From Ophiosphaerella korrae (lineage: Eukaryota > Ascomycota > Dothideomycetes > Pleosporales > Phaeosphaeriaceae): a stretch of 64,000 nt of DNA. The notes under the pieces were generated by a model. It was not told the DNA's origin. It saw nothing but the letters and a program-made list of their open reading frames with translations, and searched no databases. This document shows positions 54,793 through 64,000 of the stretch, piece after piece (position 1 is the stretch's first letter; every line of letters starts with the position of its first letter). Made by a program: the position numbers and the translations under genes. The DNA lies in the NCBI GenBank assembly GCA_028456385.1, contig JALNQF010000041.1, positions 1-64,000 on the forward strand. Reading direction: 5' to 3'.

Positions 54793-57246
54793 ATAGGTGT
54801 ATAGGTGTACCTGTGTAGGATATTGGATATAAGTTGAAGGTACTCACGAACGTTACGAACGGCGCATTGCTTGGGGTTTAGGCTGCATATCATTTGGAAG
54901 GATCTGGATCTTACGAAAAATGACTTCGCTTCTTGGACTATTGCCGTAGGGGCCGCGATGTGCATGATCACACGCTCTTTTCTGGCAAACAATATTTGGG
55001 TTATTGTAAATTGGCGTACGAGAAGGAATTTTGACGGTTCATGTGGTGATACTCGAACGATCTTTCTCTGGAGCAAGTCTATATTTCATGCAATATATGG
55101 CTCATCAATGGTTCATAATATACTGCTTGATCTGTTTACTGTTGAGTGACGCGAGAGTCGTACGATAACCATAATCTAACTTTTCAAACAATACCATACC
55201 TCTTTTGAAATGCAGTGGGCAACAAACATTCTGCGGTTAATACTTATGACCTGTCAAATGGAAGACCCAGCAACATAGCTAGGCAACCTTGGAATATTAG
55301 TATCTCCATTGTAGAATCATTTTGGACTTGACGTCATAGACCATCATTGTAGCTCGGGTCCCACTGTCTTTTTCATCTTTTCCAATAATAGTGTCTCTAG
55401 TACTAGAAACCAGTCTTCTAGCACTAATTTAGTGAAGCTATTCAGAAAGCGTCCAGATATAGAGCTGCTCTATGTATTGGACTAATCATTGCCTATGCAG
55501 TCCCGCCTCTATCTTGCTACAATGGTACCTGTCGTTGATCCGAGGAACGAAACTCAGTGACAAGCCACGTGGGTATATGCAGAGACCTGATGTAGCTGTA
55601 TGTTTCGTGTATTCATAATGTCTATAAGTTCTCATAGTGTCGTTGGTTTCGGGTTCAAGTTACTATCGACGATAGCTAAAGCAAGAATAGGCAGTAAAAC
55701 ACGTCTTCTGCACTTCAACTCTAACTATGAACGTGATCTAAGGTCATAATTGGAGAAGCAATGATTTTTCACATTTAAAAACACTACTCTAATTACATTA
55801 AAGAACATGACTATATCGAAAATTTGACTAGTGTTAACAGTACTTGGAATAGGTATCGAAAAGTTATTCGGACACCGGGAAAGTTTGAGCAGAGCTCGAT
55901 TACAGACTAGAGTGTATAGCACGTTCACTCGCGTCCAATAACGACTTCAGAAAAATGTCCCGCGCAGTTCAAGGGCTGTCTTCGTAGCTGGTCAATTTTC
56001 TAACAAATTGTGCTTGGTTCCTTTGTAAATTCCAATGCGACACAGTACCTCTTCAGCCCTTTGGGAGAGTTAAATATATCCCTACACATGTCTTCTCTAG
56101 TAATCTCTTGAAACTTTTTCACCAAGCTAGGAAGTACGTCTTACCATTTAAGAACTATCCCGAGATCTTCTTTATTGCTCGCAGATATTACTGGCTTACT
56201 CATTTCTGTGGGCATGACCCGCTGTTGGAGCATTTAAGGGCTGGGTAGATGCAAGTAGTTCTGTTGCACGAGACAATGGTTAGTAAAGATTGCGATACTT
56301 CGGCATTATGAGCGACGGGTTATATATACCAGTCATAGTGGTCAGTCTAAATAATGTTGAGGAGTCACCAATACAGGTATAACGGATAGGCTAACAGCCA
56401 TGCCAAAAAATGAATACGTGACTCAAAGAACGAGCAATTCAATTTCCCAGCATACTACTGGCGAACCATTTAACAGGTTAAATCTTCTTCAATTCTCCTA
56501 TCCCAAAATTCAGAAAATAAGTCCTTGCCTGGGTAGTACCTAGAATAATGAACCGTGATTGTCTATGAATAGAGATTGATGATTCAAAACTCTTGGCTTA
56601 CATTCCTTCATATAATGTCTATGGTCAACCCAGATGATACTAATTTCTTGCAAACTTGTCATAGACATGCCTTTTTCCTAGGGGATATCTTTTGAGCACT
56701 GGCGCCATTGGATTTCCTTTAGATATCTTGTATATTGAAAAATAACCTCGAAGTGCATTTTTTGGAATGATCTGTGCTATTGTAGAATAGGATGACAGAT
56801 AGAATGTATGCCGTATTTAGCAGACCTTAGGCCCATGAGCACATTTAAGCCAAAAAATGAGACTTGATGTGTAAAGATGGCAATTAGTTAGTCTAATTAA
56901 TCCGTAGTCCGTCCAAAGATCCCATCTTGCTGCTTGGTAGATGGAAAAGCTATTAATAGCTTATCCATCTACCTTATCATCCTTTTTCAACCTTTAAAGA
57001 TAGAAAAAGATGACAGGAGGACTAAGCTTCTTAGGTTCATAAAGGCCCCGAGGTACCGTAGGTGGCCTTATCTGATACCTCTTGAGAGCGCTCAACATGG
57101 CAATGGTTGGGCGAGCCGTTGACTTCGCTGTTAATTCGCACTGTCCTACCATTACTTCAAGTTGAAAGCCGTCATGAAACACCGCTGAAACAAGGTTCCA
57201 AGTCTCAACCCAAACCATCTATCATCTACAAGTTACCATTTACTTC
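54793..57246. other. Gene-poor stretch of 2.45 kb
   Basis: It is slightly AT-rich, with only short frames (longest about 90 codons) and no motif, domain, tRNA or LTR. CpA and TpG are present at normal levels, so it has not been RIP-treated. It carries a 38-bp near-perfect palindrome at 56936-56973. Confidence 0.5.
56936..56973. repeat. 38-bp near-perfect palindrome
   Basis: GGTAGATGGAAAAGCTATT is followed directly by AATAGCTTATCCATCTACC; the arms of 19 bases differ at one pair. The centre is TATTAATA. It lies in an intergenic region 270 bases past the 3' end of the membrane protein gene. A small hairpin or a dimeric binding site is possible. Confidence 0.8.
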
Positions 57247-58251
57247 TTACTCGTCTTTTAGTCCGCTCATCACTTTCCCATCGTCCCTCACATCAATCAG
57301 CTCCGGCCTCGGGTTACTTCCTTGCTGCAAGCCCACGACTCCAAATGGCTCTCTTCCACCAACGTCACTGATAGCATCAGTCTTGATATTCCCTGCACCG
57401 GTCCCATTCTCCACCTTTGAGCCAGAATAGTCTTCGATATGCTTCAGCTTCGTACCAGTGGGTCCCGACCACTCCGCCACGGCTTTGATGTTAGCCTGCC
57501 TTTGCAAGAGCGCATCACTATCGAAATTCTCAAATCTCCTGAGAGGCATAGGCGACGCGCCCAAGAGTCCAGACCCATGGCTCCCGCCCAGGCTCGATGG
57601 AACATGGAGATAGCTTGAGAGGTACGGTGTAGGTGGTACTGTAGGCTCGTTTTTGGTAGCGGGAAGAAGGGATGGTGGAAGCATAGAGCTCTCACGGCAA
57701 CCAGGGCTCCGAGGGTGGGCATGACAAAGAGACTCGTCTGCCGAAGTATCCACCTCGGCCTCTATGGAAAAGGGCGATCCTGGCTCCGTTGTATGAACAG
57801 GCTCCATGGATGCACCCACGCTTTCTAACCATAGCCAATGCTCTAACCACCGGCCCCAATCGCTCTCCTCCCACAACCGTTGATCGATTTCAAGCGCATG
57901 AAGCACTGCAAACGCGCCAAAGGTGAATAAGGCGACGGGAACCGAGCCGAGAAGGCAGTTTTTAACGTCCGAGGGGCGTGGGAGGAAACCTGGTTGTTCC
58001 CATTCTGCAATGGTGGCAAGCGGAACAAGGAGCAGAGCGCCGTTGCGGTATGCAGCTTGAGAAGAAGCGATGCTAGTGAAAAGGTACGAGAGGAGAATAC
58101 TCCAGTCTTGGCGAACAGTTTGGGGAAGAAAGAGAGAGATGAGGGAGGTGACCATGTGGTGCAGATGGGGGAGGTAGGACAAGGGAGGACGGCAAACGGG
58201 GGTTGGCAGGCGCGCTGTACGAACTGGAGAGTGGGAGCTGGCTGGACTCAT
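57247..58251 (-). CDS. Hypothetical fungal membrane protein, 334 aa
   Basis: A single exon from the ATG on 58251. Residues about 30-125 contain three hydrophobic stretches: MVTSLISLFLPQTV, WSILLSYLFTSIASSQAAYRNGALLLVPLATIAEW, and NCLLGSVPVALFTFGAFAVLHALEI, which could be membrane-embedded. After that come WEESDWGRWLEHWLWLESVG and a Pro/Ser-rich, probably cytosolic tail with PPTPYLSSYLHVPSSLGG. I do not recognise a domain. The long clean frame, hydrophobic pattern and Trp-rich patch argue for a real gene. The C-terminal tail has low complexity. Confidence 0.6.
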   Translation of the reverse strand: MSPASSHSPVRTARLPTPVCRPPLSYLPHLHHMVTSLISLFLPQTVRQDWSILLSYLFTSIASSQAAYRNGALLLVPLATIAEWEQPGFLPRPSDVKNCLLGSVPVALFTFGAFAVLHALEIDQRLWEESDWGRWLEHWLWLESVGASMEPVHTTEPGSPFSIEAEVDTSADESLCHAHPRSPGCRESSMLPPSLLPATKNEPTVPPTPYLSSYLHVPSSLGGSHGSGLLGASPMPLRRFENFDSDALLQRQANIKAVAEWSGPTGTKLKHIEDYSGSKVENGTGAGNIKTDAISDVGGREPFGVVGLQQGSNPRPELIDVRDDGKVMSGLKDE

Positions 58252-58373
58252 GATTAGGTGCGGTTGAAGTGGAGGGATTGAGTTGGAGAAGGGGCGTTTG
58301 TGGGGTGGAAACTGTGACTGGAACTAATCACTTGCGCGACTGCAACAAATTGTAATTTCGCAGGTTCACCATT

Positions 58374-59066
58374 TCACCCTACATGCACTAGGCTGGATTT
58401 TCTCATATTTTTCACCTCAAGTTGCGCTTTCACACTGTATGTTAGTCTAAGTGAATCCCTGCCGCTGATGATTTGCAACATGGCAGATTTGTCTGTTGCA
58501 CATGCAAATAGGGAGTCAGCTACATAGTCCCACAAGGCGTCTACATGACTGGGTATGTACTGTAATAGCCAGTCCAGTGTATCGCGCTTCTGTTGCTCGA
58601 ATTTTGGTCGGAAGCAGATGACAACTGTGGTGAGATTCGGTAGCAGTGCAAAGACATGGCACATGGGGTCTAGGACGCCAGGCACATGTTGATGCCGTCG
58701 AGCTATAAAAGTTTGTTCGGAGAGCTGTCCAACTTGTATCTCCAGCTGAGCGAAAAGAGCTCGGGTGTGTGAGTTCATCGCAGCCAGGGTCTCGTAGTAC
58801 CTCAGAATAAACTCGTTGCTCAGATTTGGACTCACTTTGTCTCTTGCGGCTATCATGAACAAGACTCTGCTCTCGTAGAAGTACCTGAGGACTTCAGTGT
58901 GCAGCTGGCGGTTGGTGAGCATCAAGTCTAGGGTGAGGCGACGAGGTTGGTGATGGCGATTAGGCTGGTCTAAGATGGCAATGTGGGCTTCGCGGGGCAC
59001 GAGGCATGAGTAGACGTTCAGCCGGAGTTCCGCCGGCAATTGGAATGGCTTCACCTGGTCCTCCAT
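58374..59066 (-). CDS. F-box-like hypothetical protein, 230 aa (possibly the remnant of a longer gene)
   Basis: The frame is open from 59306, but the codon there is GTG; the first ATG is on 59066 (MEDQVKPFQLPAELRLNVYSCLVPRE). The FQLPAELRLNVYSCL segment followed by LMLTNRQLHTEVLRYFYE is the pattern of the many Dothideomycete F-box-like or 'LPxELRxxIY' proteins, which may act as substrate adaptors. Upstream codons in the same frame also look protein-like, back through a TAG at 59337-59339 to AYLQALNDKLRPDADMQALH. So the original gene was probably longer and is now cut by a CAG-to-TAG change, with a transposon a further 235 bases upstream. Function of the remaining part is uncertain. Confidence 0.5.
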   Translation of the reverse strand: MEDQVKPFQLPAELRLNVYSCLVPREAHIAILDQPNRHHQPRRLTLDLMLTNRQLHTEVLRYFYESRVLFMIAARDKVSPNLSNEFILRYYETLAAMNSHTRALFAQLEIQVGQLSEQTFIARRHQHVPGVLDPMCHVFALLPNLTTVVICFRPKFEQQKRDTLDWLLQYIPSHVDALWDYVADSLFACATDKSAMLQIISGRDSLRLTYSVKAQLEVKNMRKSSLVHVG

Positions 59067-59415
59067 CACGCGATATGAGACAGCCAGCCTGGTGCCGCAA
59101 AGCTCGTCTATCCTAGCCAGGAGAGGCCGAATTTCAGACACAGTGGGGTCGATGCCTTTTCTGAAGTCTGATACTACGCGACGATTGTTGGGAAAGCGTC
59201 CGTGCTGGAGGGCTGTGTAGGCTTGGGCGTAAACTTGGGGGATAAGGTCGGCGCGGGTGATGCACTTGACAAGCAGGAAGAGCTCTTCCGAGCCGTTGAT
59301 GTGCACGTCCTTATCACAGGACGGCGACTGACAGGCCTAGTGTAGTGCCTGCATGTCGGCGTCAGGGCGGAGCTTGTCGTTCAGGGCTTGGAGGTAAGCT
59401 GGGCAGCGTCAGTGA
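59067..59415 (-). pseudogene. In-frame upstream remnant of the F-box-like gene with a TAG stop
   Basis: The minus frame continuous with the F-box-like ORF reads AYLQALNDKLRPDADMQALH, stop (59337-59339), ACQSPSCDKDVHINGSEELFLLVKCITRAD... It has no ATG between the stop and 59066. A CCCAG acceptor-like site precedes the AYLQ segment at about 59402-59406. Restoring Gln at the stop would keep the frame open. Protein-like composition on both sides suggests a recent inactivating mutation. Confidence 0.45.
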
Positions 59416-59573
59416 CAGTGAATCTCGCCTACGTGGGGATGCGAAGATAATGGCGTAGGATTAACGATGATCGCGGACGGTACAGCTCCATGTTGTATTG
59501 TGCATTTGAGCCAATTCAGCTGATATGGAATAAGAGAAACTACCTGGCTATTACCTAGGCACTTCGTATTTGC

Positions 59574-59633
59574 ACAAGGGGGGCTCATGTGCGGGTTGCC
59601 ACCCCCCCCGTCCCTGTCACTACAGCGCCTTGG
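59574..59633 (+). repeat. Left terminal inverted repeat of the transposon
   Basis: It pairs with 60813-60867. The two ends share CAAGGGGGGCTCATGTGCGG, GTTGCC, CCCTGTCACTA and AGCGCCTTGG blocks; the run of C in the middle differs in length (nine here against seven). Confidence 0.85.
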
Positions 59634-59649
59634 CCAAAAATTAAGTTCT

Positions 59650-60772
59650 TGATTTGTTCTCTCTACCACTTTGTATGCCAGCCATCTGCGTCAATTACAG
59701 CCTAGCAACGCTCTCTTATGTTAGATACATAGTGTTTAAAGTCTTATACAGTAATCTTTTCCTACTCTTCTTTTGCGTATTGCTCTACCTCAACTGCAGT
59801 CTTTAGAAACCTCTTTCTAACACGATACTTTGGTAGCCGCCAGACATTCTTAATAGGATTAAGGTCTAGTAAGTTAGCTAGCTACTTTATCTGTAGAATT
59901 CTAGGCTCCCTATATAACGCTTGAGTTACGTAGGCTCTATAAATTAATGCCCTATCCTCTATAAAGATAGGCACTAGTATAGACTTCTTAAAGCTGTAAA
60001 TTACAGGTACAATTATCTCTCTATAGATCTGCCTATTAATTCCTCCCTTTTAAAAGATAACGAGAGGACCTTTAAGAGTACTTGTAATGCAGGCCTAAAT
60101 TGTGTAAGCTAAATATCCCCTAAACTTTAGGATATAACAAGCAGGTAGATACTTCTCCTCTACTATCTGTGTAACGTATATCTTTCTATTATATCTACAG
60201 ATAATTGAGCATTCATCTGGCTATATAACTCTTAACTACTACTACTTATTCTACGAGAGATAGAGCTATGCCTAGCTAAGCCTATCTTATCTGTGTTTTT
60301 CTACAAGAGGCTTCTCTGGTGCAATACGTTGAAAGTAGAGCTCTTTTTCAAATGCTTTCTGTAGCGTACGTCTACAGGCCTATATCCCTTTAAGCTCTGC
60401 TACCTCTAAGTAGCAGAGCTTCCTATGATACCCATCAATAGTTGCTCGTTGAATAAGGCGCTTCCGTAGAGGTGTATCAAGTATAGGAAACCTACTTCGT
60501 AGCTTCTTAGGTGCTTTAGGCATCTTAATCTTATACCAGACAGTTGATCGTGCAATATTTAGCGTACTGCTATTCTGGTTAGGTTTCCAGCCAGCGTAAT
60601 TACTTAGCGCAAGGATCTCAATGCGTTGGCGGTATGTAAGGCGGCTGGAACTTGTCGTATCCTCAGGGTTTTCAGGGTTGTTATTCTGCTTCGGAGCATC
60701 TCGGGGGCACTTGCGGACTCGGTGACGATGTAAGGCTGGCTGGCTGGCGTGCTGGCTGGCGTTAATAGTCAA
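59650..60772 (-). pseudogene. Tc1/mariner transposase pseudogene
   Basis: From an ATG on 60772 the first 130 codons are intact: a Pro/Asn-rich start, then LTYRQRIEILALSNYAGWKPNQ (helix-turn-helix) and ARSTVWYKIKMPKAPKKLRSRF. Beyond 60380 the frame holds about ten stops but still reads ACRRTLQKAFEKELYFQRIAPEKPL, DECSIICRYNRKIYVT, SILVPIFIEDRALIYRAYVTQ and LLDLNPIKNVWRL, near the catalytic DDE motif (the LNPIENVWR box with Glu changed to Lys), and ends RC-stop-AVIDADGWHTKW. Stops sit where Trp or Gln is expected. It cannot produce an active transposase. Confidence 0.85.
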
Positions 60773-60812
60773 TTCAGATCGATCGAAGTTGAGAGAATTC
60801 AGGAGACTTATG

Positions 60813-60867
60813 CCAAGGCGCTATAGTGACAGGGAGGGGGGGCAACCCGCACATGAGCCCCCCTTGT
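60813..60867 (-). repeat. Right terminal inverted repeat of the transposon
   Basis: This is the reverse complement of the left end with few differences. It is followed by TA (60867-60868), the expected target dinucleotide. Confidence 0.85.
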
Positions 60868-61129
60868 ATGGACACCTGCCCCGCGCCCCACGCTAGACCG
60901 CAGCTAGTCAACGCTGTGACGTTACCGTACGGAAAGCTCAAGCTCCCATGCAGTCTTGGGATGCAATGCTGTTTGCTGCATCTGCCTATCAGGGCTGCAA
61001 CAATGTCTTGATCCCCAGCTGCCCATCACGTCGACGCGACGCCTTTGTCTCACCGGCCCCGCCTCTCTTCGTCCACGGCGACCAGTTGAGAGACCGGGCT
61101 GTCAAGCGCCACGATACAGCAACGGCAGA

Positions 61130-64000
61130 ATGTCTGCCCCCGACAGCAAACAGGGCTTCCTCGCCAACCTGTCGCCCTGGAGCTCGCGCGCGCCCACGCC
61201 CAAGCCGCCGCCCACGCCGAGAACAGGCGAGTGCGAGAGGGAGAGAGAGAGGGAGAAGGAGAGGGAGAAGGCAAAGGAAAAGGAGCGGGAAGCCGCCGTG
61301 CTGGGCTCACAGAGGGGCGGCGACCATGTGGTGGACCGACGCCACCGCCTGAGCCTGAAGAAGTACCCGCAAGACTGCCCCCCCTTGGCGGTGCAGTGGT
61401 TCCATGCGGTCGACGTGCCCAAGAGGAAGCCGCTGTCTGCACACGGCCTTGCGCCTGCCACGAGCCTGCCCAAGCCTGCCAAATGGATTCCCTTCAGCAA
61501 CAGCGACTCTGCCGCCATTGAGGCCGCCTTCCACAAGGCCGCCGACGACGCCGATGCTGACAACACAACAGCCACCACCACAAAGGTGTCCGTCAACGAA
61601 GACTATCTGTTCGACGTCGACATCGAGACCCGCGAGCTGGCCCCGGCCTACTGGCTGGGCCCTGTCTACGACGTCAAGCGAGGAACATGGTTCAAGCCAG
61701 ATGGAGAGGCCGTCGACGAGAGCCTGGCCATGCAGCTCGAGGAGGGCTATCTCAAGATCAAGCCCTGGCGATTTGGCAGGCCAGACGAGAAGCAGTCTGC
61801 GTCACAGCCCCGCGCCCGCCCAATCTCCATGGGCCCTGTGGGGGACGACCACCGCAAGGAGCTAGCCAGATTGAACCGAGACTCAACCTCCAACCCCGTC
61901 ACCCCCAAGTCCTCATTTGACAGTCTGCAAAAGGAGGCGAGTAAGCAACAGCGACACGACACTGCAAAACTGGACAATGCATCGCCAACCCCGGCGCCGC
62001 CCTCAGGCATACCCCGCACCCACAGGCTATTCGGCGCGCACATGAACTCGACCGTGACATACCAGGATGAAAGCACAGCATGGCTGCTTACCGACGATAT
62101 GTGGTCGCGCATGGGGAGTACTCTATATGAGCGCTTTGCTGGAGGCGCTCACTTTGCCGGGTACAAGTTCACACGCGGCTACAAAAACCCCAAAGCAACC
62201 AAGAAGCAACCAGATACTGGTAAGGATGTGCTCGAAGATAAGGTGCCCGATCGACCAACAACTCCCTCCTTGGCCTATGGCTCAGATCATGGCAAAGGAG
62301 CTACCACTGACGGTTCGGCCAACACTTCTGACGCCGAAACGGACCCGGAGGCCAGAGCTGAATCACCAACTCAAGCAAGGCGAAGGAATCTCGAGAGGCA
62401 GGTTTCCTCGTTGATGACCTCATCTAAGACAGACTATGAACGAGAACAGGAAGAAGAACAACGAAAGCGAGATGAAAAGGAGATGCGCGATGATTACAAG
62501 AATCAAGACAGTCGGGACCAAGGTCGCGATATTGAACATTTGCTGCTCATAACCCACGGCATCGGCCAGCGGCTTGGCATGCGTATGGAGAGCATCAACT
62601 TTATTCACGATGTAAATACGATGCGCAAGTCATTCAAATCTGTTTACGCTGCTTCAACAGACCTGCAAGCTTTGAACGCTGAAGTGGAATCAGAGACCAA
62701 AAACAATCGCGTTCAAGTTATTCCCATTGTGTGGCGGCATTTACTCGACTTTCCAAAGCAAAGCCTCAAGCATAATCGCAAAGAGTATGATTTGGGTGAG
62801 CTCGATCATGAGGATGAACACTATCCGAATCTTGAGGACATTACCGTTGAAGGTGTACCGGCTGTCCGCAATTTCCTCACCGATCTCGCCCTCGATATAT
62901 TGTTGTACCAAAGTCCCGCTTACAAGGGCCATATTTCCCGCATCGTTGTCGATGAACTCAATCGAGTCTATCGCTTGTATAAAGAACGCAATCCCAACTT
63001 TACAGGTAAGGTGAGCCTTGTCGGTCACTCGCTAGGTTCAGCCATCATGTTCGACATTTTGTGTGTCCAAAAGGAGGCACAAGCACAATCAAGCCCAGAA
63101 GCTACCAAGAAACGTCGCCATACAGAAGAAAGTTTGAAGCTCGACTTTGAGGTCGAGGACTTTTACGCGCTAGGTAATATTACATGCTCCATAATTTGTA
63201 GGCTCAAGTCTGACGATAAATAGGTTCACCGATTGGCCTCTTTCAGATGCTGAAAGGCCGCACTGTGACTGCTAGACCCTCTAAATCATTTGTGTCGCCG
63301 AAGACGCCGGGAGACCCCCTTGATGACCCCTTCTCAGCCACGGCGGCTGAACAGGAGCATGCCTTTGATATCACAACATCTTCGCCCCTCTGCAAACAGA
63401 TTTTCAACATCTTCCATCCCACCGATCCCATTAGCTACCGCATTGAACCGCTCATATCCCCCGCCATGGCCAGTCTCAAAGCGCAGCCGCTGCCATACAC
63501 CAAGAAAGGTATCTTTGGAGCGCCTGCCTCTCAAGGTCTAACTGGAATTGGCGCCCGGGTTAATCAAAGCGTCAACGATTTCTGGTCGTCCCTAGGTTCA
63601 GGCATCGCTAGCAATCTCTTGAATCGCAGTTTGGGTCTCTCAGGAAATGACATCAGCGCTTCCGCCTCCAATCCTCCACAAGGCATGCGCACCTCCCGTC
63701 CTCTATCTTTCGGCCCCACAGATCTCAATGAACCTACATCAGCCTTCATCAATGAGGAGCGCCGCAAACGGCTCGGGCAGGAAACGATTGTCCCAGGCGA
63801 AGATGGCGAGCACCCACCCACACTGATCGAGTCCGAGGTGGAGACACTATTCGCAGGCTTCCAGAAGCGGCGTAAGAGCGGTGTGAGCGATGATGGGTCA
63901 CGCAATCACGAGGCCGATCTAGAGTGGCAGGAGCTCGAGGAGAAGAGTCGAAAGCTCAAGAAGGAAGAGGCTAAGGTGAGGGCACTGAATACTAATGGAA
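61130..64000 (+). CDS. DDHD-domain phospholipase (PA-PLA1 type), 3'-truncated by the window end
   Basis: Exon 1 is 61130-63173 and exon 2 starts at 63224 and stays open to 64000. The 50-bp intron (GTAATA to TAG) joins FYALG-SPIGLFQMLKGRTV. The ATG on 61130 (MSAPDSKQGFLANLSPW) is chosen; the upstream frame is open but lacks family sequence. Features are an Arg/Glu-rich repeat of RER/KE units (residues about 35-52), a WWE-like segment (VNEDYLFDVDIETRELAPAYW...GTWF), DDMWSRMGSTLYERFAGG, HLLLITHGIGQRLG, and the lipase elbow SLVGHSLGSAIMFDIL with GHSLG serine near residue 640. In exon 2, FNIFHPTDPISYRIEPL is the typical DDHD-domain stretch with an Asp that supports catalysis. Such enzymes release fatty acids from phosphatidic acid on ER, Golgi or mitochondrial membranes. 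Confidence 0.88.

Larger units (their letters stand above)
59574..60867 (-). mobile_element. Degenerate Tc1/mariner-type DNA transposon with 55-60 bp inverted ends
   Basis: The left end (59574-59633) starts ACAAGGGGGGCTCATGTGCG and runs to CAGCGCCTTGG; the right end (60813-60867) is its reverse complement with a few changes. Taking the repeat to begin CAAGG, the right side is followed by TA and the left preceded by CA, fitting a TA target with one mutation. The inside codes on the minus strand for a broken transposase. Interior sequence is AT-rich with stops in place of Trp and Gln, as produced by RIP. Total length is about 1.29 kb. Confidence 0.85.

Noticed and set aside
54871..55149. 92-codon frame after the zinc-finger gene
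   Set aside because: Lies in likely 3' untranslated and spacer sequence; peptide shows no conserved pattern.
59409..59669. 86-codon frame across the left end of the transposon
   Set aside because: It joins the transposase tail to the terminal repeat and spacer, so it is a by-product of the insertion.

Overview
The window comes from a filamentous ascomycete, most likely a Dothideomycete of the Pleosporales type. The grounds are compact genes with 47-111 bp spliceosomal introns, fungal-specific families (RTG2, Ace2/Swi5-type zinc finger, CYP52-like P450, Vps62), and a sharp split between a gene-free AT-rich block and a GC-balanced gene-rich block. No taxon marker was searched, so the placement is an inference.

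Bases 1 to about 13,750 are an AT-rich block scarred by repeat-induced point mutation (RIP). CpA and TpG are nearly absent, TpA dominates, and former Trp, Gln and Cys codons read as stops or Tyr. It holds nested remains of Ty3/Gypsy chromoviruses: minus-strand gag and integrase pieces (1-2450), a plus-strand LTR-gag deletion derivative (about 2450-5385), and an almost full-length plus-strand element (about 5390-12417) with two LTRs, gag with two zinc knuckles, reverse transcriptase, RNase H, integrase and a C-terminal chromodomain, all broken. Inverted repeats mark the edge near 13.8 kb.

From 14.4 kb on, the sequence is euchromatic and gene-dense. In order: hypothetical protein (-), Vps62-like (-), intron-containing tRNA-Tyr (-), TFIIIC subunit 6 (+), small basic protein (-), NAD-glutamate dehydrogenase (-), RTG2-type Ppx/GppA protein (-), RFT1 (-), GNAT acetyltransferase (+), S-adenosylmethionine synthetase (-), GPN3 GTPase (+), GH20 hexosaminidase (-), CYP52-like P450 (+), allantoinase (-), a doubtful small ORF (-), DUF1917/BLES03-like protein (-), primase small subunit (+), prohibitin-2 (-), L-type lectin cargo receptor (+), ubiquitin-eS31 fusion (-), Ace2/Swi5-like factor (+), hypothetical membrane protein (-), F-box-like protein (-, probably damaged), a dead Tc1/mariner copy (-), and a DDHD phospholipase (+, runs off the right end).

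Most genes are housekeeping and arranged as divergent or convergent neighbours with short shared spacers. There are no operons and no secondary-metabolite cluster. The only visible functional grouping is nitrogen metabolism: NAD-GDH beside RTG2, with allantoinase further along. I rebuilt exon structures from donor and acceptor sites, and almost every multi-exon model closes in frame and restores the expected family sequence. I found no convincing undescribed multi-gene system. The more unusual items are the RIP-damaged chromovirus nest, a GC-AG intron, a repeated TTACCCC motif upstream of RTG2, an MCB/SCB-like cluster before the primase gene, and a transposon next to a broken F-box-like gene.
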